A stretch of DNA of 64,000 nt from Gammaproteobacteria bacterium (GTDB lineage Bacteria > Pseudomonadota > Gammaproteobacteria > Eutrophobiales > Eutrophobiaceae): the NCBI GenBank assembly GCA_022826885.1, contig JAJDUB010000051.1, positions 1 through 64,000 on the forward strand. Direction: 5' to 3'. Within the stretch, counting starts at the first letter, position 1, and each line of letters opens with the position of its first letter. Both the position numbers and the translations under genes were made by a program. This document shows positions 8,056 to 17,717 of the stretch, piece by piece. Under the pieces are notes generated by a model that ran no database searches, was not told the DNA's origin, and was given only the letters and a program-made list of their open reading frames with translations.

Positions 8056-10077
8056 TTAATCCGGGAAATCCTCAGGCAAGGCGAACGCAACGATGGCGTC
8101 GCTCAGTTCGGTTTCGAAGGTAGGGTAACCACCTGCCGCAATGACAACAAACTGGCGGTTGCTCTCACCATGCAGATAGGTCATGGGCGTGGCATTGCCC
8201 GGCGCGGGAAGTTCGGCGCTCCATAATTCTTCGCCCGAATGGAGATCGTAGGCCCGGAACCGGTTGTCGATACTCGCCCCGATAAAAATCAGTCCTCCCC
8301 CGGTAATGATCGGTCCGCCCTGGTTGGGTGAACCCCATTTTTTCGGTGAACGGAACAGCCCGAATCCGAACGGTTTGCGGCCGAAAGGGATTTGCCAGCG
8401 TATTTTACCGCTGGAAGTATCGATCGCCGTCAAGTTGCCCCATGGCGGGGGATTGCACGGGATGCCGAGATCGGACACCAGGGTTTCCCGTATCCAGACA
8501 TAAGGCGTCCCGGGCATCGGTGCAGCCGAGCTGCGCCCGGCTGTTTTTTGCCGCCCGCCCGACGCTTCGAATTCCTTGCGGGGCGCCAGTTTTTGCGACC
8601 TCAGGACATTCGTGGAATTGACGACTGCCAGGCCGGATTCCGGGTCATAGGCAACGCCTCCCCAGTTGCTGCCCCCGGAGTCGGAAGGGAAAAGCACCGA
8701 TCCGTTGACGCTGGGCGGCGTATACAAACCCTCATTTCTTAATGCCAGGATCCTGTCGCGGCACTGTTTTCTGTCCCAGGGTGTCAGGCCCCACGCATCA
8801 TCCGCCGTGACGGATTGCGCAGTAAACGGCGGCGGCGCCAGCGGCGCCGGTTGCACGGGCGAGGATGTCTCGCCCTCCACGTCCGACTGCGGGACCTTCA
8901 TCTCCTGTACGGGAAACAGGGGCCGGCCCGTGTCCCTGTCCAGTATGAAAAAGAATCCGGTTTTGGTCGCCTGCAGGACCGCCTCTGTCTTGTTGCCGTT
9001 GCGGGTCACTTCGACCAGGGCCGGCATGGACGGTAGATCGTAGTCCCACAGGTCGTGGCGTACCGTCTGGTACGACCAGACCTCTTCGCCTGTCAGGGCG
9101 TTCAGCACCACTACGGCATTCCCGTGAGGTATGTGTTCGGAGCGGTGTTTTCCATACGGATCATGGCTGGGGCTGCCGGTCGGCAAAAAGACCCAGCCGC
9201 GCCGACTGTCGATGGATATGGGCGCCCACGTGTTTGCGCCGCCGAGGGTGTCGCGCAAGTGTTCCGGTATCGGGTTCCAGTTCCATAACTCCCGGCCGCT
9301 GCGCACATCAAATCCCCTGACTATGCCGTCCGGCGCATTGGCCCATTCGCCGTCAAGGATCGTGGCCCCGACAATCACCACATCCCGGTAAATTGCCGGT
9401 GGAGAGGTCAGGGAGATGCTGCCCTCACCATGATAGTCAAACGAGTTCAGGTCGACCTGGCCGTTGTTGCCGAAGTCCTTGCACGGTCTGCCCGTGTCTG
9501 CATCAACGGCAACCAGGCGCCCATCGCCGATGCCGCTCAACACGCGTTGACCGCAAACCTGCTCCCGGTCCCCTGTTGATTCTTCCGACCAGTACGCCAC
9601 GCCCCTGCAATAGCTCCCTCTTGAATAGGTATTCTTCCTGTCAATTCCCGGATCATGGCTCCATTCCTCGGCCCCCGTTGCCGGGTCCAGCGCGACGATG
9701 CGATTAAACGGCGTGCATAAATACAGCCTGTCATCGGCCAGTATGGGGTTTACCTCCAGGGGGGTCACTGCCGTGCCGCCGGCGCCGTCCGAGACATCGC
9801 CGCTGTGGTACGTCCAGGCGACCTTGAGTTCCCTGACGTTATCCCTGTCAATCCGGCTGAGCGGCGAATACTGCCCGCCTTCCGGAGCGCCGCCATAGGC
9901 GGGCCATCCGTGCAGGTCGCCGTCCGCCGGTATATGACCCCGGCTATTGCCTGGTTGCCCGCTGGTTTGCTCCTGCGATGGGAGATTGCTGCTGCCTGCC
10001 AGTAAAATAACGATAATAACCGCATAATGAGTAATGCAGGTTCCGGCTTTTGCAAGTAACGGCGCAGGATTAAACAT
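8056..10077 (-). CDS. PQQ-dependent dehydrogenase (quinoprotein, glucose dehydrogenase-like)
   Basis: 673 residues from ATG 10077 (a longer frame from TTG 10110 is less likely; GAGAG lies upstream of the ATG). One N-terminal hydrophobic helix acts as signal or anchor. The body is an eight-bladed propeller of quinoproteins: repeated W-motif blades such as LVAVDADTGRPCKDFG, VLNALTGEEVWSYQTV, AIDTSSGKIRWQIPFG and YDLHSGEELWSAELP. The segment TVRHDLWDYDLPSMP is typical of the membrane glucose dehydrogenase group, though the five-helix N-terminal membrane domain is absent. It would oxidise an alcohol or sugar in the periplasm and pass electrons to quinone or cytochrome. PQQ synthesis genes are not in the window. 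Confidence 0.9.
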   Translation of the reverse strand: MFNPAPLLAKAGTCITHYAVIIVILLAGSSNLPSQEQTSGQPGNSRGHIPADGDLHGWPAYGGAPEGGQYSPLSRIDRDNVRELKVAWTYHSGDVSDGAGGTAVTPLEVNPILADDRLYLCTPFNRIVALDPATGAEEWSHDPGIDRKNTYSRGSYCRGVAYWSEESTGDREQVCGQRVLSGIGDGRLVAVDADTGRPCKDFGNNGQVDLNSFDYHGEGSISLTSPPAIYRDVVIVGATILDGEWANAPDGIVRGFDVRSGRELWNWNPIPEHLRDTLGGANTWAPISIDSRRGWVFLPTGSPSHDPYGKHRSEHIPHGNAVVVLNALTGEEVWSYQTVRHDLWDYDLPSMPALVEVTRNGNKTEAVLQATKTGFFFILDRDTGRPLFPVQEMKVPQSDVEGETSSPVQPAPLAPPPFTAQSVTADDAWGLTPWDRKQCRDRILALRNEGLYTPPSVNGSVLFPSDSGGSNWGGVAYDPESGLAVVNSTNVLRSQKLAPRKEFEASGGRQKTAGRSSAAPMPGTPYVWIRETLVSDLGIPCNPPPWGNLTAIDTSSGKIRWQIPFGRKPFGFGLFRSPKKWGSPNQGGPIITGGGLIFIGASIDNRFRAYDLHSGEELWSAELPAPGNATPMTYLHGESNRQFVVIAAGGYPTFETELSDAIVAFALPEDFPD

Positions 10078-10162
10078 AAGGAATCTCTCAGGTACCCTCC
10101 CGTCGAACAATGGTAAAGTATATCGTGAATAAGTCCATTCACACCTATGGGAACCGGCAACC

Positions 10163-11500
10163 GTGAACCTGAACGGTTTCGATCATTTCTGGCAGCAGGC
10201 AGTGGATGTCATGTGGGGACTGCCGCTGGTTTTCCTGGTTGCCGGCTCGGCATTGTATTTCGCTTTTCTCTGCCGTTTATTGCCGTTCCTGCGCCTGCGC
10301 CACACTTTCAACCTGTTGCGGGGCAGGTACGACAATCCCGGCGACCCCGGAGAGATACCGCATTTCCAGGCGCTCTCATCCGCGTTGTCCGGCACTATCG
10401 GCATGGGCAATATTGCCGGGGTGGCCATTGCCATCAGCATGGGCGGGCCGGGCGCCATCTTCTGGATGTGGATGGCGGGCTTACTGGGCATGTGCACAAA
10501 ATTCTTCACCTGCACGCTTGCCTGTATGTACCGGCGCCAGGACGAAGACGGCATTGCCCAGGGCGGTCCCATGTATTTTATCGAAGTGGGGCTGGGACGC
10601 CGGTTCAAGCCCCTTGCCCTGATGTTCGCCGTTTGCGGGATGATGGGTTGCCTGCCCCTGTTCCAGGCCAACCAGTTCGCCGGCCTGTTGCAGGCCGAGT
10701 GGGGTGTTGACCGGACGATTACCGGCCTTGTTGCAATGGTTTTTGTCGGATCCGTGATCCTGGGCGGCATCAGGCGCGTCGGCGCTGCGACATCCCGGTT
10801 GGTGCCGCTCATGTTCGTGCTCTATTTTTTCTCGAGCATGCTGGTGATTGTCTCCCATTACGAGGTAATCCCGGCCCTGTTCGCGGAAATATTCAGCGCG
10901 GCCTTCGGCGGCCAGGCAGTGCTGGGCGGGGCGGTGGGGCTGACATTCAAGGAAGTACTGGTGACCGGGGTCAAACGCGCCGTATTCTCCAACGAGGCGG
11001 GACTCGGCACCGAGGCCCTGGCCCACGGCGCAGCACAGACCAGGGAACCGATCCGGGAAGGCCTGGTCGCCATGACGGGCCCGTTCATCGATACGATTAT
11101 TGTCTGCACCCTCACTGCCCTGGTGATACTCAGCGCCGGCATCCCGCCGTCGGGCAATGGTGTCGTGATGACGGCAGACGCCTTTGAGCAGACTCTGCCT
11201 TACCTGGGCAGCGTCGTCCTGCTGGTCACTTTTTCCCTGTTCGCCGTTTCCACCATGATAAGTTATTCCTATTACAGCGTGAAATGTGCGCGCTATCTGC
11301 TAGGCAAACGGACCGGGGGTCAGTACGTATATGTTTACCTGTTGCTAATCCCTGTTGCCGCGAACTGGAGCCAGACTACGGCGGTCAATATTATCGACAC
11401 GGCGTTTGCTTTGATGGTTATTCCTACGCTTACGGCGACGACATTGCTTGCACCGAAGGTTGTGGAAGAGATGCGGCGTTATTTCAAGGAGGCAGGATGA
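10163..11500 (+). CDS. Sodium:alanine/glycine symporter (AGCS family)
   Basis: 445 residues from GTG 10163, with about ten hydrophobic helices. AGCS signatures are visible: GTIGMGNIAGVAIAISMGGP in the first third and FSNEAGLGTEALAHGAAQ in the middle. The family imports alanine, glycine and related small amino acids with Na+ across the inner membrane. It is followed 40 bases later by an MFS carrier and then a Rieske oxygenase overlapping that carrier, so a three-gene transport and oxidation operon is likely. Its substrate may be an N-methylated amino acid rather than alanine; this is inference from context. Confidence 0.92.
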   Translation: MNLNGFDHFWQQAVDVMWGLPLVFLVAGSALYFAFLCRLLPFLRLRHTFNLLRGRYDNPGDPGEIPHFQALSSALSGTIGMGNIAGVAIAISMGGPGAIFWMWMAGLLGMCTKFFTCTLACMYRRQDEDGIAQGGPMYFIEVGLGRRFKPLALMFAVCGMMGCLPLFQANQFAGLLQAEWGVDRTITGLVAMVFVGSVILGGIRRVGAATSRLVPLMFVLYFFSSMLVIVSHYEVIPALFAEIFSAAFGGQAVLGGAVGLTFKEVLVTGVKRAVFSNEAGLGTEALAHGAAQTREPIREGLVAMTGPFIDTIIVCTLTALVILSAGIPPSGNGVVMTADAFEQTLPYLGSVVLLVTFSLFAVSTMISYSYYSVKCARYLLGKRTGGQYVYVYLLLIPVAANWSQTTAVNIIDTAFALMVIPTLTATTLLAPKVVEEMRRYFKEAG

Positions 11501-11540
11501 TGCTACGATATACTACGATTTCAGTTTCGAAATAAGTTCG

Positions 11541-12668
11541 ATGTCATTCGACCCCGACCGCCCGCTATCGATATTCGCCTATGCCTATACCTCTGCGGTA
11601 GGCGTTGCGATATTTATGTTCGGGCCGCTCATTATCGGCGCCTACGTTGACATCGAAGGGATGACGGAGACGCAGGCCGGTTATCTTTTTTCCCTTGAAA
11701 TGGCGGGTTATGCGCTCAGTTCAGTGCTTGTGTTTGGCGTCATCACCCGTGTTAACTGGCGTCATATCCTGTTTGCCGGGGTGTTCATCACCCTGTTGGG
11801 CAATATCACCTCGATGTACTTGCACGGTTACGCTGAACTGGCCGGCTTCAGGTTCCTGGCGGGACTCGGCGCCGGCCTGTTAATGAATGTCACCATAATT
11901 TCCATCGGTCTGACCAGGAATTTTGACCGTAACTATGGCTTCTGGGCAGTGACGCAGTTAATAGTCGGCGCTGCCGGACTGTATTTATTGCCCGGTCAGA
12001 TATCAGAATATGGTCTTGCCGCACCCTTCCTGGCCGTCAGCATTCTTGCGCTGCTCGTATTACCCCTGGCTGAAAGCTTTCCGGAACATGGCAGAGATGC
12101 CGGCGCCACGCCGGATAAACACAACAGACTGTTCCTTGGCCTGACAGGCCTGCTTGGCATATTCATTTACTATGGCGGGCAGGCAGCAGTTTGGGCTTAT
12201 TTCGAGCGTATCGGTATGGCTGCGGGTATTGACCCCGGCAGCGTGGGAAGTATTCTGTCGGCCTCCATAGTGCTGGCCATCTTCGGCGCGTCCCTGGCCA
12301 CCTGGCTGGGGGACAGGCTGGGTCGTCGCCTTCCTGTCGCGGCGAGCATGATATGTTCGGCAATCGGCATAAGTTTCCTGTGGGGCGTGCAATCCGTTTA
12401 TCCCTATATCATCGCAGCATGCCTGTTTAACGCGGCCTGGTATTTTTGCCTGCCGTACCTGTCGGCGATCATCGCCAGTATTGATTCAAACGGCCGGATG
12501 CTGGTAGGCCTTGCAATTGTGTTCCCGTCATCACTGTCCGCAGGCCCGGCGCTGGCAACATACGTACTGAATGATGCGGGCTACAGTCCGGTGCTCTGGA
12601 TTGGCTTGCTATCATTACCCGTCGGATTAATAATTATGTGGAAAGCTGCCGCGAGGAACAGCGCATGA
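11541..12668 (+). CDS. Major facilitator superfamily transporter
   Basis: 375 residues from ATG 11541 (an upstream extension from 11448 overlaps the AGCS gene and is not membrane-like). About twelve hydrophobic helices; the cytoplasmic loop 8-9 motif is ATWLGDRLGRRLP. It is a paralogue of the MFS protein at 17699-18841: both carry a W-x-F/Y-x-ER-G-x-x-AG segment (VWAYFERIGMAAGI here). The stop overlaps the next start by 4 bases, coupling it to the Rieske oxygenase, so it probably imports the substrate of that enzyme or exports its product. Confidence 0.88.
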   Translation: MSFDPDRPLSIFAYAYTSAVGVAIFMFGPLIIGAYVDIEGMTETQAGYLFSLEMAGYALSSVLVFGVITRVNWRHILFAGVFITLLGNITSMYLHGYAELAGFRFLAGLGAGLLMNVTIISIGLTRNFDRNYGFWAVTQLIVGAAGLYLLPGQISEYGLAAPFLAVSILALLVLPLAESFPEHGRDAGATPDKHNRLFLGLTGLLGIFIYYGGQAAVWAYFERIGMAAGIDPGSVGSILSASIVLAIFGASLATWLGDRLGRRLPVAASMICSAIGISFLWGVQSVYPYIIAACLFNAAWYFCLPYLSAIIASIDSNGRMLVGLAIVFPSSLSAGPALATYVLNDAGYSPVLWIGLLSLPVGLIIMWKAAARNSA

Positions 12669-13837
12669 CCCTGACGCATAACCAGTTCGTGACACCGGAA
12701 CAACTCGCCAAAGTCAGACTGCCTTTGGAAGAGGCCTGTAACCTGCCCCAGGCCGCCTACGTTTCAGAACATATTTTCAGACAGGAGGCGGAACAACTGT
12801 TCCTGAAACACTGGGTCAATGTGGCCCACGTCAGCCAGGTGCCGAATACCGGTGATTATCTGTGTGTCGATGTGTTCGACTATCCCCTGGTACTGACACG
12901 CGACAAAAATAATGACATTCATCTTTTGTCCCGTGTCTGCCAGCACAAGGGAACACTGGTTGCCGCCGGCAGCGGCAATGCAAAACTGTTCGTTTGCCCT
13001 TTCCATGCCTGGACCTATGAACTCGACGGCCGGCTGAAAGCGGCGCCATTGATGGATAAGGTCAAAAACTTTGATCGGAAGAACTGCCGTCTGAGGGAAA
13101 TGCGCGCCGAGATCTGGGAAGGATTTATATTCGTCAATATCAGCGGCGACGCAGAACCGCTGCATGCCCAGTTGACGGGTTTACAAAAGATACTGGCAAA
13201 CTGGCACATGGCGGACCTGGTCCCGGCACATGAGGCCTTTTATTATGATCAACGTCAGAACTGGAAGATCAATTCTGAATCGTTTCTTGAGGCCTACCAT
13301 CATCTCGGCGCCCATGTAAAAACGTTTCAGCCCACCTATCCGGCAGCAAACTCTTATCCAATTGCAAGCACGGGCAGGTATTCGGTCCTCAGCTTTGGCC
13401 CGGCGCAGGCCGCATCCGCAACCAATATTGACGGCGGTTTGGATCTGCCTTTTATCGAAACTCTCAGTGAGGCTGAACGGATGGAACCCATGGTGGTGTT
13501 CGTCTGGCCTAACCTGCTGCTGGGAATTGGCGCCGACCAGGTCGCTTATTACCGGTTAATGCCAACCTCTGCGGAAAGCCATGACCTCTGGCTGAATGAC
13601 CTGATGCCGCGCAGCACGGTTGCAGACCCGGAACTCGAACAGGCGATCCGGGACCGCGTGCAATGGGCAAGGTCCGTGCATGAGAATGACGACATGCCCG
13701 CTTTTGCACGTTGCCAGTCCGGTATTCGCAGCCCGTTTTATGAGCAGGGCAGGTTGTCCGTCCCGTACGAACGTTGTCTCTGGGAATTCAACCAGTGGTG
13801 GGCGGAACGGTTAGGCGAGCGAATTATAAAGGGATAG
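12665..13837 (+). CDS. Rieske non-haem iron oxygenase, alpha subunit
   Basis: 390 residues from ATG 12665, which overlaps the MFS stop by 4 bases. Rieske ligands are C92-x-H94 (VCQHKG, with Lys in place of the more common Arg) and C111-x2-H114 (CPFHAWTY). The catalytic iron motif is SESFLEAYHHLGAH with H212 and H217. The family demethylates or hydroxylates using O2 and an external reductase; none is encoded nearby. Grouping with an amino-acid symporter and an MFS carrier suggests a small amine or amino acid as substrate. Confidence 0.92.
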   Translation: MTLTHNQFVTPEQLAKVRLPLEEACNLPQAAYVSEHIFRQEAEQLFLKHWVNVAHVSQVPNTGDYLCVDVFDYPLVLTRDKNNDIHLLSRVCQHKGTLVAAGSGNAKLFVCPFHAWTYELDGRLKAAPLMDKVKNFDRKNCRLREMRAEIWEGFIFVNISGDAEPLHAQLTGLQKILANWHMADLVPAHEAFYYDQRQNWKINSESFLEAYHHLGAHVKTFQPTYPAANSYPIASTGRYSVLSFGPAQAASATNIDGGLDLPFIETLSEAERMEPMVVFVWPNLLLGIGADQVAYYRLMPTSAESHDLWLNDLMPRSTVADPELEQAIRDRVQWARSVHENDDMPAFARCQSGIRSPFYEQGRLSVPYERCLWEFNQWWAERLGERIIKG

Positions 13838-13874
13838 GAAATTCAAACCGCGTCGTTGCCGTTCCCGGGGCCAT

Positions 13875-16259
13875 TTATTCAGGCGTAACGAATATCGGAC
13901 TCGACCAGGCCGTCGCCCCGTCTTCCTGCAACACGCGTACCCAGTACGCAGTTGTCTGCTCCTGTAATATCTCTTCTGCCCAGGTGAACATAACCTTCCG
14001 GGGATAATCACTTCCCGTTTTTCTGACAACTATCTCCCGGTCAACGCCGCCGATGGGGTAAACCAAATCCCTGTCACTTATTTCATTCAAGGGTATCTCC
14101 AGGTTGATGGTATTTGTTCCTTCGCCGGCATCATCAAATTGACTTCGTGAGTTAACCTCCGATTCAAACAGTAATACTTCACTACCCGGTATATCCAGGT
14201 CCAGGATCACGCCGTCCTCGTCTCCGGCGGTAAATGTATCGAAACGGATTTCATTTTTACTTTCCTGAACGAGTAACTCGGTGGGATAGTCGAGCCGGTA
14301 CCGATAGCTCTCCTTAATCGTACCGCCTTTAACCTTTATGGTTCCCCGCCAGGTGGTTTGTCTCGCCCTCTCCCGTGAGGCCGCGCCGCGCCAGATCAGT
14401 TTGATCCTGTCCCTGTTTTTTCCTGCTTTCGGTCTGTGGGTATAGGCTACCTCCGTACCGCGAAATAGCTCCACGCGTTCGATACCTGCCGTGCCGCCGG
14501 TTTCCACGGTAAAAACGGGTGGTTCAGTCTTTTGAATTTCTTCGCCGAGCCAGTGGTTGCCGGTTTTGAAACGCAGTTGCATACGCTCGCCGGTCGTGCC
14601 GTAGACGCGCCGCGCCTTGAAGGCACGCCACAGGTCCTGCCTGTCAAGACCTTCCGCATAAACGCAGGTGATGCCGCCGTGTACCGCAAACAGGCGGTCA
14701 CCGGGTATGGAGTCTCCGGGTTTGCCATATACATCGTCACTGCTTGCCGTAAACCCGGCTTTAAGGCCGCGGGTTAATGCTTCTTCAAGAAACCATTCAA
14801 ATTGTCCATGGTCCGAATAGATTTCAATGAACGGCATCATTTCAGGATCAAAAAAATCCAGGTTGGCCCGGCGCCCGCCGATGTGCGGCATGAGAAATAC
14901 GTTGTCGGGGGTGAGCGACCTGATTAACGAAGCAACCGTGTAGCGGTCCGTCCTGTGGTCGTAGCCCCGCAGGTCCTCCTCCACGTAGGCGCTACGATAC
15001 AGCGGCTGCTGTTCCGCCAGGTATATGACATTGTGATCGCCACCCCGTCCCGTGGTTCCCGACCATTCGTAGCCGGGAAACACGATAAAGCGGCCAGGCT
15101 GGTTGAATTCCCTGCTGGTTTCCTGGATCCCGTCCCAGGTTGCACGGGTCAGGTGAAAATCATTAACGGCCCAGGACATGAAGTCGATGCCGGCAAAGCC
15201 GCGGGCATAGGAGGCATACTGGTGGAGACTGGACGAGCCGCGAATATGCTGGCCGTGCAAATCGCCGCAATACGGCCTGAGACCGGCATCATTTTTAACG
15301 GTCATTACGTTGGTTTGCGCAGACAGCTTGCCGTTCTCGTTGTCCGAAAGTTTGATTATGTGTACTCCTGTTTCCGGGGCGACGACGTCTTCAAATCGAT
15401 GATATCCTTCATCGTTTTCCGAAAAACGATACGTCTCCGGGAGGTTTCTGAATCCCTGCGCGGTAATCCGGACGGTCCCGGTGTAAGACTTGGCCGGGTT
15501 GCCCCATTGATCCTTGGCTTTGACCAGCAACCAGGTCTGACCGCCTGAGGTAACTTCAGAAGGCCACAGGGCTTCCAGCCTGACGGTTTCTCCACCGAGG
15601 ATGCGTGTTCTGGGTGAATCTTTCACCCTCACAGGATTGACTGCATTCAGCGGATCGACCATGAAACGAAACTCATGGGCGAGATGCGATGTGATAGTGG
15701 GAGCCCGTATGCCGGGACTGCCGCCGCTTCGATCGCCGAGCGAGATAAAAACCTTGTCTCCCCGGACCAGGTTCCCTTCCCGGACGGTAATGATTATGCC
15801 GCCCCAGTAAGGTCTGGGCCCCGCATGACGTGAATTCCTGTGAGCGAGCACCCGCGCATTCCCATCCGTACGAACCGAGACATAATTTGCAGCCTGCGGA
15901 TTGTCGAACTGAAACGGGCCCCAGTCCGCAACGGCATTGAACAGGAGGAAGATTCGCCCGCCATCATCCACGCCCAGGCGCCCGACATGATAAACAAGTT
16001 CCCAGGCGCCCCATTCACCAGCCCGGATGTCTCCCTGGTTCGACAGGCTGCCGTAACCATACAGGTCCCGGTTCAAGCCTTTTCCCTGGGGTCCGAGATC
16101 GAGTTCGAATTCTTCAGTTGCCGAATCCACCGGGAGCACATCTGCATGCACAGGCGCGGGCAGGGCGACATACAGGGCAATCAGGATTGTCATTGTTGCG
16201 GGCGGGAGGTTATTGATGAATAAACCATGCATTGAGTTTGAGAGGTTTGCAGGCTTCAT
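13875..16259 (-). CDS. DUF3604 (PHP-like) exported protein
   Basis: 794 residues from ATG 16259; the frame extends to a TTG at 16271. A signal peptide is evident (TILIALYVALPAPVHA, cleavage near residue 40). The N-terminal third is beta-sandwich-like; the central part has DUF3604 features including YCGDLHGQH, SWAVNDFHLT and FPGYEWSGTTGRGGDHNV, resembling a metal-dependent PHP phosphoesterase core with clustered His and Asp; the C-terminal third is again beta-rich. DUF3604 proteins are widespread and uncharacterised, probably periplasmic or outer-membrane-associated hydrolases. It is transcribed divergently from the DUF1295 gene at 16352. Confidence 0.85.
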   Translation of the reverse strand: MKPANLSNSMHGLFINNLPPATMTILIALYVALPAPVHADVLPVDSATEEFELDLGPQGKGLNRDLYGYGSLSNQGDIRAGEWGAWELVYHVGRLGVDDGGRIFLLFNAVADWGPFQFDNPQAANYVSVRTDGNARVLAHRNSRHAGPRPYWGGIIITVREGNLVRGDKVFISLGDRSGGSPGIRAPTITSHLAHEFRFMVDPLNAVNPVRVKDSPRTRILGGETVRLEALWPSEVTSGGQTWLLVKAKDQWGNPAKSYTGTVRITAQGFRNLPETYRFSENDEGYHRFEDVVAPETGVHIIKLSDNENGKLSAQTNVMTVKNDAGLRPYCGDLHGQHIRGSSSLHQYASYARGFAGIDFMSWAVNDFHLTRATWDGIQETSREFNQPGRFIVFPGYEWSGTTGRGGDHNVIYLAEQQPLYRSAYVEEDLRGYDHRTDRYTVASLIRSLTPDNVFLMPHIGGRRANLDFFDPEMMPFIEIYSDHGQFEWFLEEALTRGLKAGFTASSDDVYGKPGDSIPGDRLFAVHGGITCVYAEGLDRQDLWRAFKARRVYGTTGERMQLRFKTGNHWLGEEIQKTEPPVFTVETGGTAGIERVELFRGTEVAYTHRPKAGKNRDRIKLIWRGAASRERARQTTWRGTIKVKGGTIKESYRYRLDYPTELLVQESKNEIRFDTFTAGDEDGVILDLDIPGSEVLLFESEVNSRSQFDDAGEGTNTINLEIPLNEISDRDLVYPIGGVDREIVVRKTGSDYPRKVMFTWAEEILQEQTTAYWVRVLQEDGATAWSSPIFVTPE

Positions 16260-16351
16260 GGTCGTAAACAATCAACACACATAGTAATACAACTTTAGAC
16301 AAGTTATCCGCATTCTGCAGTCAATGCCGCAAAATCGGGTATATTTACGGG

Positions 16352-17215
16352 ATGTTCGACATCAACTTCATACCCCATCCGTTGCAGGGAACTCCCTACG
16401 GAACGGCGCTCGACCTGGCCGTTCTGCTGGCAATCGCCTGCTGGGTTTTGTCGGTGGTGACGCGGGAATATTCCTGGGTCGACCGTATCTGGCCGATTTG
16501 TCCGGGTATTTATTGCCTGCTGGTGGCGGCAGATGCGGATTTCAGTTCGTTCCGGCTCAATATCATGACGCTGCTGGTGCTGGCGTGGGGCGCCCGCCTC
16601 ACCTTCAATTTCGCGCGTAAGGGCGGTTTCAGGCCTGGGAATGAGGATTACCGCTGGATGGTCATGCGGGAACGCCTGGGACCCGCCGGGTTCCAGCTAC
16701 TGAATTTCACGTTTATCGCGCCGGGGCAGATGTTGATCGTCTGGCTGTTTACCTCTCCCATCCACCAGGCCTGGACAGGCCGGGACCAGCCGCTGAATTA
16801 CCTGGATGGCGTCGCCGTCACGCTTTTTGTTATCCTGTTCGTGATCGAGGCTGTGGCTGACGAACAGATGTGGAGGTTCCAGCAGGAAAAGAAACGGAAA
16901 ATCAAGGCCGGTGAACCCGTGCTGCAACCGTTTATCACGCACGGGTTGTTCAGGTATTGCCGGCACCCCGCCTATACCTGCGAAATGGGTATGTGGTACG
17001 TATTCTACCTGTTCGCGGTGGCCGCAACGGGCCAGTGGGTCCACTGGACCGGTCTCGGCATCATTGCGCTCACCCTGGTGTTCTTCGGCTCAACCCGTCT
17101 CGCTGAATCTATCTCCCTGACCCGCTACCCGTCGTACCGGGACTACCAGGCATCCACCCCGCGGCTCATTCCGTTCACCCGTATCGGTTGTATGATGCCG
17201 GGTACCAAGTCATAG
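16352..17215 (+). CDS. DUF1295 membrane protein (steroid 5-alpha-reductase/isoprenylcysteine methyltransferase-like)
   Basis: 287 residues with six or seven hydrophobic helices. The C-terminal part carries the family signature HGLFRYCRHPAYTCEMGMWY and LAESISLTRYPSYRDYQAST, shared by steroid 5-alpha-reductase-like and ICMT-like membrane enzymes that bind NADPH or S-adenosylmethionine. DUF1295 members reduce or methylate lipophilic substrates; the exact reaction is unknown here. ATG 16352 lies 40 bases before an exported RidA protein and an MFS carrier, forming a probable operon. Confidence 0.88.
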   Translation: MFDINFIPHPLQGTPYGTALDLAVLLAIACWVLSVVTREYSWVDRIWPICPGIYCLLVAADADFSSFRLNIMTLLVLAWGARLTFNFARKGGFRPGNEDYRWMVMRERLGPAGFQLLNFTFIAPGQMLIVWLFTSPIHQAWTGRDQPLNYLDGVAVTLFVILFVIEAVADEQMWRFQQEKKRKIKAGEPVLQPFITHGLFRYCRHPAYTCEMGMWYVFYLFAVAATGQWVHWTGLGIIALTLVFFGSTRLAESISLTRYPSYRDYQASTPRLIPFTRIGCMMPGTKS

Positions 17216-17255
17216 ATCATGTGTATTTTCCATTGATAAAAGTGGAGAAATTTAT

Positions 17256-17717
17256 ATGAGTAAAACAAACAGTATATTGATTATGTTTATGGTAATTATC
17301 GGCAGCATGGCAACACCGCTATTTGCTGATGAACCAGGTTCTGCAGAGTATCTCAATTCAGGCGAAGTATTCCCCGCCGGTATTCCCCTGTCCGAAGCAG
17401 TCCGGGTGGGCGACACACTTTACCTGTCCGGACAGGTCGGCATAATGCCCGGCACAATGAAACTCGCGCCCGGCGGGCTGGAAGGAGAGACCCGGCAGAC
17501 AATGGAGAATATAAAAACAAGTTTGCAGGCACACGGCTATTCCATGAACGACCTCGTCAAGTGCCTGGTGATGCTGGCGGACGTGTCCCAATGGGCAACG
17601 TTCAACGAGATCTACAAAACCTATTTTGACGAGCGCTATCCGGCCAGGAGCGCATTCGGCGCCAACGGACTCGCTCTGGGTGCACGGGTTGAAATTGAAT
17701 GTATCGCTGTCCAATAA
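17256..17717 (+). CDS. RidA-family protein with a signal peptide
   Basis: 153 residues. Residues 1-25 form a signal peptide (ILIMFMVIIGSMATPLFADE); the rest is a RidA/YjgF domain with GDTLYLSGQVGI, the ENIKTSLQAHG helix and PARSAFGANGLALGARVEIE containing the conserved arginine and glutamate of the active-site cleft. Classical RidA deaminates reactive enamines/imines in the cytoplasm; export to the periplasm is unusual and suggests a role with an imine-generating oxidase or an unknown ligand. It overlaps the following MFS gene by 19 bases. A ribosome-binding site (agtggagaa) precedes ATG 17256. Confidence 0.9.
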   Translation: MSKTNSILIMFMVIIGSMATPLFADEPGSAEYLNSGEVFPAGIPLSEAVRVGDTLYLSGQVGIMPGTMKLAPGGLEGETRQTMENIKTSLQAHGYSMNDLVKCLVMLADVSQWATFNEIYKTYFDERYPARSAFGANGLALGARVEIECIAVQ

